This document shows, in pieces, positions 1 to 5,178 of a stretch of DNA of 5,802 nt; position 1 is the stretch's first letter, and every line of letters begins with the position of its first letter. This DNA comes from Amarobacter sp035326025 (GTDB lineage: Bacteria; Chloroflexota; Dehalococcoidia; Tepidiformales; Tepidiformaceae): the NCBI GenBank assembly GCA_035326025.1, contig DAOKYT010000095.1:1-5802 (forward strand). Direction: 5' to 3'. A program made the position numbers and the translations under genes. The notes under the pieces were generated by a model. The model was not told the DNA's origin. It did not search any database and saw nothing but the letters and a program-made list of their open reading frames with translations.

Positions 1-63
1 GCCGAAGCCGAGCAGCATCGCGACTGCGCCAAGGATGATGAGGAAGACGCGCACGGGGTACAT
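1..63 (-). CDS. N-terminus of a membrane or exported protein, truncated by the window edge
   Basis: The reverse strand reads from an ATG at 63-61 without a stop to base 1, giving 21 residues: MYPVRVFLIILGAVAMLLGF and a final G. A short n-region with one Arg is followed by about 14 hydrophobic residues, as in a signal peptide or first transmembrane helix. The family cannot be told from this fragment. No good Shine-Dalgarno sequence precedes the ATG; the upstream bases are C-rich. The reading frame, the hydrophobic start and the divergent position opposite the hydrolase gene favour a real gene start. An internal ATG at codon 16 is a less likely start because it would split the hydrophobic segment. 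Confidence 0.5.
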   Translation of the reverse strand, partial: MYPVRVFLIILGAVAMLLGFG

Positions 64-131
64 ACTGGGGGCCGTGGGTCAACCGCGCACGCGGGGGGGC
101 CGCGTGGAGCGCCTGGACCCCCGGGCGCGGC

Positions 132-144
132 GCAGGGACCCTGC
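132..144. promoter_or_regulatory. 13-base dyad GCAGGGACCCTGC in the divergent gap
   Basis: Two perfect 6-base arms (GCAGGG and CCCTGC) flank a single central A. The dyad lies about 44 bases upstream of the hydrolase start and about 69 bases upstream of the leftward gene start, where an operator serving either gene would be expected. In such GC-rich DNA a palindrome of this size can also occur by chance. No clear -35/-10 pair accompanies it; TACACT at 152-157 is a weak -10 candidate without a matching -35. Confidence 0.25.
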
Positions 145-174
145 CATGTCCTACACTCCGCGCAACCCGAACCT

Positions 175-180
175 GAGGTG
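175..180 (+). promoter_or_regulatory. Ribosome binding site GAGGTG that fixes the hydrolase start
   Basis: GAGGTG lies 7 bases before the ATG at 188. The two upstream in-frame ATGs, at 35 and 146, lack a comparable site, so 188 is the preferred start. Confidence 0.65.
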
Positions 181-187
181 CCGCCGC

Positions 188-1126
188 ATGTCGAGCCAGG
201 CCGTCCCCGCCCATGCCGAGATCCCGCCACCCCGCGTCGAGGAGGTCTCTCGCGGCATCTACGCGTACATCCAGATGGATGGCAGCTGGTTTCTGAACAA
301 CGCCGGCGCGGTCGCCGGAAGCCGCTCGGCCACCGTCATCGATACCACCGGCACCGAGGCGCGGGCCCGCGCCTTCCACGCCGCCGTGCGGGAGGTCACG
401 CAGCACCCGGTGAGCGCCCTCATCAACACGCATAGCCATGGGGACCATACCCACGGCAACTTCATGTTCGCTCCGGCCAGCGCCATCATCGCGAGCGAGC
501 GCTGCCGCCGGGAGATCATCGCCGCGGGCCACGGATCCCACGCCCTCTTCCCCATGGTCGATTTCGGCGACTGCCCCGTGGCGCCGCCGACGGTCACGTT
601 CGACGACCGGCTGACGGTGTATGTGGACGACCTCCGCATCGAGCTCATCTTCGCCGGCCCGGCCCACACCACCAACGACATCGTCGCGTGGATCCCGGAG
701 CGCAAGCTGCTCTTCTCCGGCGACATCATCTTCAACGGCGGCACGCCGTTCGCGCTCGGGGGTTCGGTCGCTGGCTGGCTGAGCGCCCTGGACCGGATCG
801 AAGAGCTGGGCGCCGAGACGATCGTCCCCGGCCATGGCGAGATTTGCGGGCCGGAGGTCATCGGCGAGGTGCGCGCCTACCTGCGGTGGCTGCAGGAGAC
901 GGCCCGCCCGGCGTTTGCAAAGGGCACGCCGCCGCTCGAGCTCGCGAGCGGGCTCGACCTCGGCCGCTTCGCCGAACTGCACGACCGGGAGCGCCTGGTG
1001 GCGAACCTGCACAGGGTCTACTCGGAGCTGCGGGGCGAGCCGCCGGGCACGCCGCTCGACCACGTCCAGATGTTCCGGGAGATGCTGATCTACAACGGCA
1101 ACCAGCCCCTGCGGTGCCTGGCGTAG
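188..1126 (+). CDS. Metallo-beta-lactamase-fold hydrolase
   Basis: The 312-residue protein carries a complete MBL-fold metal site. The HxHxDH motif gives H82, H84, D86 and H87 within THSHGDH. The further ligands are H160 (GPAHTTND), D179 (FSGDIIF) and H216 (VPGHGE). This predicts a binuclear, usually zinc, hydrolase of the broad GloB/COG0491 group, which includes glyoxalase II-like, lactonase-like and beta-lactamase-like members. The substrate cannot be assigned from sequence. There is no signal peptide, so it is probably cytoplasmic. The C-terminal ~80 residues are helical and charged. The start at 188 is chosen because GAGGTG lies 7 bases upstream and because residues before it are Arg/Pro-rich and overlap the divergent gene. 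It stands alone: divergent from the truncated gene at 1-63 and convergent with coaBC. Confidence 0.9.
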   Translation: MSSQAVPAHAEIPPPRVEEVSRGIYAYIQMDGSWFLNNAGAVAGSRSATVIDTTGTEARARAFHAAVREVTQHPVSALINTHSHGDHTHGNFMFAPASAIIASERCRREIIAAGHGSHALFPMVDFGDCPVAPPTVTFDDRLTVYVDDLRIELIFAGPAHTTNDIVAWIPERKLLFSGDIIFNGGTPFALGGSVAGWLSALDRIEELGAETIVPGHGEICGPEVIGEVRAYLRWLQETARPAFAKGTPPLELASGLDLGRFAELHDRERLVANLHRVYSELRGEPPGTPLDHVQMFREMLIYNGNQPLRCLA

Positions 1127-1363
1127 CGCCCACGAGCCTGCCGGAGTGATGGCGAGAGGCCGGGTTGGAAGAGCCAGCGCCGCATCGGGGGGGCGATCGT
1201 GGCGAAGGTGGGACAGGAGCAGGCGCGGTTTCCCGGCCCGGGCGACAGGCCTGGGAGCGGCGGGCGGGGGCGGACAGCGGCCGTGTGCGCGAGGGTGACG
1301 GGCTGGTGCTGGAGCAGCAGGCGACCGGCCGGCGTTCGCCGCGCGGGGAACGGACCCGGCGGC
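1127..1363. other. Convergent intergenic region, no gene seen
   Basis: This 237-base gap lies between the 3' ends of the hydrolase (+) and coaBC (-). Reading frames across it give only Arg/Pro/Gly-rich translations without a recognisable motif or a good ribosome binding site. It is the place where both transcripts should end, but there is no T-run-type intrinsic terminator on either strand. The only notable structure is the GC hairpin at 1237-1255. Confidence 0.6.
1237..1255. terminator. GC-rich hairpin, possible bidirectional terminator
   Basis: CCCGGGC and GCCTGGG can form a 7-pair stem, with one G-U pair, around the loop GACAG. It sits near the middle of the convergent gap, 111 bases after the hydrolase stop. 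Neither strand has a T-run after the stem, so it is not a canonical intrinsic terminator. It could be a T-less terminator, an RNA 3'-end protector, or chance. Confidence 0.25.
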
Positions 1364-2584
1364 TCAGCGGAGGCGGCCGAGGACGCGGTCGAGGATAGCG
1401 TGGCCGACGGCGTACTTGCTCATGAGCGGCAGTTCCTCGGCGCGGCCATCGCTGTGGAAGATGATGACCTCGTTCGTCTCGGTGCCAAAGCCGGAACCGG
1501 CGGCGCTCACGTCGTTCGCGACGATGAAATCGAGGCGCTTGGCCGGGATTTTCTGCCGGGCATATTCGCGGAGGTTGCGCGTTTCGGCGGCGAAGCCAAC
1601 GCGGACGCCGCCGCCGGGAAGTGTCGCGATAATGTCGGGATTCTGCACAAGCTCGACGTTGAGGGCGCCATCGCCCTCGGACTTCTTCAGTTTGTGGGCG
1701 GCGGGCGCCGCCGGGCGGAAGTCGGCCGGGGCGGCGGCCATGATGATGGCATCGGAATCGGCGGTGGCCTGTTCGAGCGCCACGAGCATCTGTTCGGCGG
1801 TGGCGACATCGATGCGGTGGATGCCCCAGGGTGATTCGAGGGCGACGGGGCCCGCGACGAGGGTGACGCGGGCGCCACGGTCGCGAGCGGCTTCGGCAAT
1901 GGCGAAGCCCATCCTGCCGGTGGAGCGATTGGCGACGTAGCGCACCGGGTCGATTGGCTCCTGGGTGGGGCCGGCGCTGACGACGATGTGGCGGTCGCGA
2001 AAGTCGCCGGTGCGCTGCCCGAGGAGCGCGCGCAGGGCACCGACGATCTGCGGGGGCTCGGCCAGGCGGCCGAGGCCGGTACGCCCGGAGGCGAGGCGCC
2101 CGAGCATGGGGCCGACGATCTCGACGCCCCGTTCGCGCAGGGTGGCGATGTTGTCCTGGGTGGCGGGGTGCTCCCACATCTGGTTATCCATGGCGGGCGC
2201 AAGGAGGATGGGGGCGGTGGTGGCGAGTGCGGTGAGGGTGACCATGTCGCCGGTGTTGCCGTGAGCCAGGCTTGCGATGCAATCGGCGGTGGCGGGTGCG
2301 ATGACATAGGCATCCGCGCGGCGGGCGACTTCGACGTGAGCCTCGGCCTCGGCGGCTGCGAACATGTCGACCACCACATCGCGCCCGGTGAGGGACTGGA
2401 ACGTGAGCGGGGCGATGAACCTGGCGGCGGCTGGCGTCATGACGACTTCGACCCCGGCGCCGGCCTGGCGGAGCTTGCTGGCGAGGCCGGCGGCTTTGTA
2501 GCAGGAGATGGAGCCAGTGACGCCGAGGACGACGTGGCGCCCGGAGAGGGGAAGGCCGGGATAGCGGGCGGGTAACTGTTCCAT
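1364..2584 (-). CDS. coaBC: Bifunctional phosphopantothenoylcysteine decarboxylase / phosphopantothenate-cysteine ligase
   Basis: The 406-residue fusion (also called Dfp) performs steps two and three of CoA synthesis. The CoaB half ligates cysteine to 4'-phosphopantothenate using a nucleotide triphosphate. The CoaC half decarboxylates the product with FMN to 4'-phosphopantetheine. CoaC spans about residues 14-190, with the flavin-fold start LGVTGSISCYKAA (20-32), the catalytic His H83 (AHVEVAR), APATAD (96-101) and PAMDNQMW (130-137). CoaB follows, with AGPTQEPIDPVRYVANRSTG (204-223), AAPADFRP (284-291), KLKK (298-301), NPDII (315-319), GFAAET (330-335) and KRLDFIVAND (349-358). Length is normal for the family. 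Two CoaC positions differ from the Escherichia coli type: Asp133 replaces Asn in the PxMNxxMW motif, and Ser166 (LASG) stands where the catalytic Cys of the substrate flap is expected. The start at 2584 is set by TTGAGG 6 bases upstream; the in-frame extension before it is Arg/Pro-rich. The gene begins 8 bases after coaX. Confidence 0.96.
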   Translation of the reverse strand: MEQLPARYPGLPLSGRHVVLGVTGSISCYKAAGLASKLRQAGAGVEVVMTPAAARFIAPLTFQSLTGRDVVVDMFAAAEAEAHVEVARRADAYVIAPATADCIASLAHGNTGDMVTLTALATTAPILLAPAMDNQMWEHPATQDNIATLRERGVEIVGPMLGRLASGRTGLGRLAEPPQIVGALRALLGQRTGDFRDRHIVVSAGPTQEPIDPVRYVANRSTGRMGFAIAEAARDRGARVTLVAGPVALESPWGIHRIDVATAEQMLVALEQATADSDAIIMAAAPADFRPAAPAAHKLKKSEGDGALNVELVQNPDIIATLPGGGVRVGFAAETRNLREYARQKIPAKRLDFIVANDVSAAGSGFGTETNEVIIFHSDGRAEELPLMSKYAVGHAILDRVLGRLR

Positions 2585-2590
2585 GGCGGG

Positions 2591-2596
2591 CCTCAA
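2591..2596 (-). promoter_or_regulatory. coaBC ribosome binding site overlapping the coaX stop
   Basis: Read leftward, TTGAGG is followed by a 6-base spacer and the coaBC ATG. Its TGA is the stop codon of coaX, so ribosomes finishing coaX end on the coaBC binding site. This is typical of translational coupling. Confidence 0.7.
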
Positions 2597-3366
2597 TGGC
2601 CTTCGGCGTTGAGTTCGTAGATGAGGCGGAGGCCGATAAGGGTGAGGTCGCCGTTCACGACATCGATGCAATCGGTCTCGGCTGCGATGAGGGTGGAGAG
2701 CCCGCCGGTGGCAACGACCCTGGGATTGCCGCCGAGTTCGGCCTTGAAACGCGCCACGAGGCCTTCGACGAGGCCGACGTAGCCGAAGAGGATGCCGGAC
2801 TGCATGGCGTGGATGGTGTTCTTGCCGATGGCGCCGGGTGGGCGTTCGAGCTGGACGCGGTAGAGCATGGCGGCGCGGCTGAAGAGGGCCTCGCTGGCGA
2901 TGCCGATGCCTGGAGCGATGGCGCCGCCCAGGTAATCGCCCTGTTCGTTGACGGCATCGAAGACGGTGGCGGTGCCGAAATCGACGATGATGACCGGTGT
3001 GCCGTAGAGCCTGCTGGCCGCGACGGCATCGATGATGCGGTCGGCGCCGAGTTGTTTGGGGTTGTCGTAGAGGATGCGGACGCCGGTGCGGAGACCGTGG
3101 CCAACGAGCATGGGGTTGATGTTGAAGTACTTGCGGCAGGCCTGTTCGAAGGTGGGGGTAAGGGGCGGGACATCGCAGCCGATGATGCAGGCAGTGACAT
3201 CGCGGGGGCTGATGCCGCCGCTTTCGAGCAGGGTCATGAGAAGGACGCCGTACTCATCGGGGAGCTTTTCCTGTTCGACGCCGATGCGCCAGGTGTTGGC
3301 GATGGTGTCGCCATCCCAGAGGCCGATGTGGATGGAGGTATTGCCGATATCGAGCGCGAGAAGCAT
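2593..3366 (-). CDS. coaX: Type III pantothenate kinase
   Basis: The 257-residue protein catalyses the first step of CoA synthesis, ATP-dependent phosphorylation of pantothenate, in the cytoplasm. It has the ASKHA-fold motifs of the CoaX family: the phosphate loop DIGNTS (6-11), LGADRI (106-111) with the catalytic-base Asp at 109, DFGTATVFD (129-137), GGAIAPG (147-153) and TGGLS (220-224). This class needs a monovalent cation and is not feedback-inhibited by CoA (family knowledge). The start is placed at 3366, where MLLALDIGNTS matches the usual family beginning. An ATG 30 bases upstream at 3396 (MARSQDGYAG extension) is a real alternative: it has GGGA about 6 bases before it, whereas the AGGA before 3366 abuts the ATG with no spacer. 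coaBC follows after 8 bases, completing consecutive pathway steps. The longer open frame beyond 3396 is the heptamer repeat and should not be included. Confidence 0.95.
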   Translation of the reverse strand: MLLALDIGNTSIHIGLWDGDTIANTWRIGVEQEKLPDEYGVLLMTLLESGGISPRDVTACIIGCDVPPLTPTFEQACRKYFNINPMLVGHGLRTGVRILYDNPKQLGADRIIDAVAASRLYGTPVIIVDFGTATVFDAVNEQGDYLGGAIAPGIGIASEALFSRAAMLYRVQLERPPGAIGKNTIHAMQSGILFGYVGLVEGLVARFKAELGGNPRVVATGGLSTLIAAETDCIDVVNGDLTLIGLRLIYELNAEGH

Positions 3367-3436
3367 TCCTGCGTAACCGTCCTGGCTTCGGGCCATCGGT
3401 GGTCCCGGTGCCGCGCCAAGGGTACAGGGTTTTGGA

Positions 3437-3506
3437 GGGACGAGGGAGGAGGGGCGAGGGGCGAGGGGCGATTGACGATTGGCGATTGGCGATTGGCGAT
3501 TGGCGC
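3437..3506. repeat. Ten-unit heptanucleotide tandem repeat
   Basis: In one 7-base register the + strand reads GGGACGA, GGGAGGA, three copies of GGGGCGA, TTGACGA, three copies of TTGGCGA and a last TTGGCGC. Seven of the ten units are in two homogeneous runs and the others differ by one or a few bases, which suggests growth by slippage and local point change. The array fills much of the gap between the TVP38 stop (3524) and the coaX start (3366 or 3396). Read leftward it is open and would encode a Gln-Ser-Pro-Asn-Arg repeat (ANRQSPIANRQSP), which is not a plausible protein. The first five units are purine-rich with five G-runs on the + strand. The leftward RNA would be C-rich and G-poor. Confidence 0.9.
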
Positions 3507-3523
3507 CGGGGAGGGCGAGGGGC

Positions 3524-4420
3524 TCAGGCGGGGCCGGGTTGTTCGCCGCCGAGGAGGCGCCGGGGCCATTCGCGGATGGGAGGGAGTGAGTCGCGATACT
3601 TGAAGTAGAAGACGGTGGACGGGACGAGCAGGGCGACCACGATGAGCGAGAGGGTGACGGCCTGGGCCTCCCAGGATTTGCCAAAAGAATCACCGAAGCC
3701 GACGACGACGGTAGTCGGCACAATGGAACCGAGGAAGACGAGGGTGATAAAGAGGCGGAACGACATACCGGTGAGGCCGGCGGCATAGGCCGCGAAGTCG
3801 AACGAGACCGGCATCATGCGCCACCAGAAGACGAGTTGCGGGCCCATCTGGCGGGCCATCTGGTCCACTCGCCGGGCGCCCTCTTCACCAATGAGCCGGG
3901 GAATGAAGCGGCGGCCGAGCCTGTGGGAGATGTAGAAGATGATGGCGGAGCCAATGAGCTGGCCGGTGACAGCGTAGACAACGCCCCAAAAGGTGCCCCA
4001 GGCGATGCCGGCGGCGATCATGAAGGGCGGGTTGGGGATGGGAGCGAAGACCATGGCCACGGCGAGGACGGTGATGAGCAGGATTGGCCCCCACGGGCCG
4101 AGATCGCGAATCCACTCCCGGACATCATCGACCTGGAGATCGCCGACGATGAAGTCGGTCATGATGAGGGCCGAGGCGCCGGCCAGGGCCACGAGGCTCA
4201 GGAAGCGGCGGCGGGTGCGGGGGTTGGCAAGCAGGGGTGAGCCCTGGGGAAGAGGATGCTGCTCGCCGCGGAGGAGGTCGCCGATTTCGCCCCAGACGAG
4301 GTAGGCGGCGACGATACCGAGACCGAGGGAGACTCCGCGCGATTGGACCGTGAGGTAGGTTCCTGCCGTTACCGCGATACCCGCAAGGATGGCCAGGGCA
4401 ACGACGACGTTTTCGCGCAT
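3524..4420 (-). CDS. TVP38/TMEM64-family (VTT domain) integral membrane protein
   Basis: The 298-residue protein is multi-spanning. Hydrophobic segments lie at about 4-24, 31-49, 72-92, 112-127, 131-152, 154-166, 223-244 and 255-274. The VTT/SNARE-associated core runs from about 108 to 245. It includes FAPIPNPPFMIAAGIAWGTFWG (125-146), the GxxxGSAIIFYISHRLGRRF block (153-172) and FWWRMMPVSFDFAAYAAGLTGMS (198-220), whose Arg and Pro are typical of the family. Bacterial relatives of DedA/TVP38 are linked to membrane homeostasis and lipid scrambling, but the substrate here is unknown. The family is usually about 200-230 residues; the extra length is two N-terminal helices plus a polar linker (51-70). 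The ATG at 4420 lacks a Shine-Dalgarno sequence and may be translated from a leaderless message. It lies upstream of coaX-coaBC on the same strand with a 157-base gap holding the repeat array. Confidence 0.88.
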   Translation of the reverse strand: MRENVVVALAILAGIAVTAGTYLTVQSRGVSLGLGIVAAYLVWGEIGDLLRGEQHPLPQGSPLLANPRTRRRFLSLVALAGASALIMTDFIVGDLQVDDVREWIRDLGPWGPILLITVLAVAMVFAPIPNPPFMIAAGIAWGTFWGVVYAVTGQLIGSAIIFYISHRLGRRFIPRLIGEEGARRVDQMARQMGPQLVFWWRMMPVSFDFAAYAAGLTGMSFRLFITLVFLGSIVPTTVVVGFGDSFGKSWEAQAVTLSLIVVALLVPSTVFYFKYRDSLPPIREWPRRLLGGEQPGPA

Positions 4421-4427
4421 TGCTGAA

Positions 4428-4455
4428 ATGCTACGGCACCACGGTCAGTGGGCAA
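4428..4455 (-). promoter_or_regulatory. Candidate promoter for the TVP38 gene
   Basis: Read leftward, TTGCCC (4455-4450) and TAGCAT (4433-4428) are 16 bases apart, and each matches the sigma-70-type consensus at four of six positions. The -10 ends 7 bases before the ATG at 4420, so transcription would begin at or next to the start codon. That agrees with the lack of a ribosome binding site there. The site is in the 87-base divergent gap shared with the GNAT gene. Confidence 0.4.
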
Positions 4456-4495
4456 CGACGGGCTTGTCCGGGGCTTGACAGACGCGCGAAACACC

Positions 4496-4500
4496 GGGGA
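4496..4500 (+). promoter_or_regulatory. GNAT ribosome binding site GGGGA
   Basis: GGGGA lies 7 bases before the ATG at 4508. It supports that start over the GTG at 4448 and the ATG at 4526, neither of which has a comparable site. Confidence 0.55.
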
Positions 4501-4507
4501 AACGCTG

Positions 4508-5110
4508 ATGCCGCAAAGTGGTGCCATGGCACCAGCAACGGCGGTCAGGCTTCGTCCGGCATGCGCGGCGGACCTCGAGGTGATCGACCGCATCTGCAAC
4601 CGCGCGATTGTGCATGGGACCGCCACGTGGGACACGGAGCCGTGGACGGCGGACCAGCGGCGGGCGCGGGGGGCAGAACACAGCGACCCTCTCCAGCCGG
4701 GGATCGTGGCTGCGGACCGGACCGGGGTGGTGGGGTTCGCCTACCTGACGCTGAGGTCGAAGAGGCCCGGGCGGCGGTGCACGCGGGAGGAGACGATCTA
4801 CGTGGATGAGCGCGCCCGGGGGCAGGGAGTGGGGAGGGCGTTGCTCGAGGCGTTACTGGAGGCGGCGGGGGCAACCGGGGTGCGGCTGGTGGTGGCGGCG
4901 ATCTCGTCGGCGAACGAGGTGAGCATCGGGCTGCACCGCCGGTACGGGTTCGAGGTGGTGGGGGTGTTGCGGAACGCGGGGCCGGAGCCCGGGGAGTGGG
5001 TGGAGACGACATATATGCAGCTGGACCTGGAGGCGAGATGCGAAGTGCGAGCACAGCGTAATTTCTGGGTCGCCGACGGCCCATATTCACGGCGCCCACA
5101 CGGGTGCTAG
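4508..5110 (+). CDS. GNAT-family N-acetyltransferase, phosphinothricin acetyltransferase-like
   Basis: The 200-residue protein fits the GNAT fold and most resembles the PAT/YncA-like branch, which acetylates phosphinothricin, methionine sulfone or similar amino-acid analogues. The strand VRLRPACAADLEVIDRI opens the domain (13-29), with IVHGTATWDTEPWT (34-47) typical of the branch. ETIYVDERARGQGVGRALL (95-113) contains the acetyl-CoA pyrophosphate loop RGQGVG. ISSANEVSIGLHRRYGFEVVG (132-152) and GEWVETTYMQLDL (162-174) complete the fold. Resistance to a specific compound cannot be claimed. The fold normally ends near QLDL at 174; the last 26 residues look non-native and their codons lose the strong G/C third-position bias. 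The start at 4508 has GGGGA 7 bases upstream. The gene is divergent from TVP38, and its stop lies 68 bases before the protease start. Confidence 0.88.
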   Translation: MPQSGAMAPATAVRLRPACAADLEVIDRICNRAIVHGTATWDTEPWTADQRRARGAEHSDPLQPGIVAADRTGVVGFAYLTLRSKRPGRRCTREETIYVDERARGQGVGRALLEALLEAAGATGVRLVVAAISSANEVSIGLHRRYGFEVVGVLRNAGPEPGEWVETTYMQLDLEARCEVRAQRNFWVADGPYSRRPHGC

Positions 5111-5113
5111 GAT
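5086..5113 (+). promoter_or_regulatory. Candidate protease promoter inside the GNAT 3' end
   Basis: TTCACG (5086-5091) and TAGGAT (5108-5113) are 16 bases apart, each matching the sigma-70-type consensus at four of six positions. The -10 overlaps the GNAT stop codon TAG (5108-5110). The stretch around it is less GC-rich than the rest of the window, as promoters often are. Transcription would start near 5120, leaving a leader of about 60 bases. Confidence 0.35.
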
Positions 5114-5129
5114 TCACGGGCTTTTCGCG

Positions 5130-5141
5130 AGGAGGTCTCCT
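5130..5141 (+). promoter_or_regulatory. Inverted repeat AGGAG-GT-CTCCT in the protease leader
   Basis: AGGAG and CTCCT are exact complements around GT. A strong Shine-Dalgarno-like AGGAGG is therefore followed at once by its own complement and could be folded away, although the tiny loop makes a stable local hairpin doubtful. A CTG at 5140 is in frame with the protease ATG, 4 bases after AGGAGG, but an ATG with its own site at 5179 is preferred. Confidence 0.25.
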
Positions 5142-5164
5142 GGCGGCGGCGGAAGCAGCACAAC

Positions 5165-5170
5165 GAGGAG
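5165..5170 (+). promoter_or_regulatory. Protease ribosome binding site GAGGAG
   Basis: GAGGAG lies 8 bases before the ATG at 5179. A second ATG at 5172, only one base after the site and in another frame, is too close to be used. Confidence 0.65.
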
Positions 5171-5178
5171 CATGGAGT

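Noticed and set aside
35..187. Upstream extension of the hydrolase to ATG 35 or ATG 146
   Set aside because: The added residues are Arg/Pro/Gly-rich, overlap the divergent gene start, and lack the good ribosome binding site found before 188.
1199..1834. Rightward open frame antisense to the coaBC 3' half
   Set aside because: It has no family motif and a Gly/Ala/Asp-rich shadow composition; the opposite strand has a complete enzyme.
858..2177. Long leftward open frame overlapping coaBC and the convergent gap
   Set aside because: Its translation is dominated by Arg and Pro, and it lies in another frame of the well-supported coaBC. Such frames are common in high-GC DNA.
3451..3506. CRISPR-like array
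   Set aside because: The units are 7 bases and directly abutting with no spacers, so this is a simple tandem repeat.
2596..3603. Rightward 335-residue open frame antisense to coaX
   Set aside because: It is acidic and Gly/Ala-rich, has no recognisable domain, and mirrors the coaX coding strand and the repeat array.
3397..3786. Upstream in-frame extension of coaX through the repeat array
   Set aside because: It runs through the heptamers and into the TVP38 gene, giving Ser/Pro/Arg low-complexity sequence. Known CoaX proteins begin at the DIGNT strand.
4475..4480. Perfect -35 hexamer TTGACA before the GNAT gene
   Set aside because: No acceptable -10 is present at 16-18 bases downstream, so I could not call a complete promoter.
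4448..4507. GTG start at 4448 for the GNAT protein
   Set aside because: It would overlap the divergent TVP38 promoter, adds residues outside the fold, and lacks a ribosome binding site.
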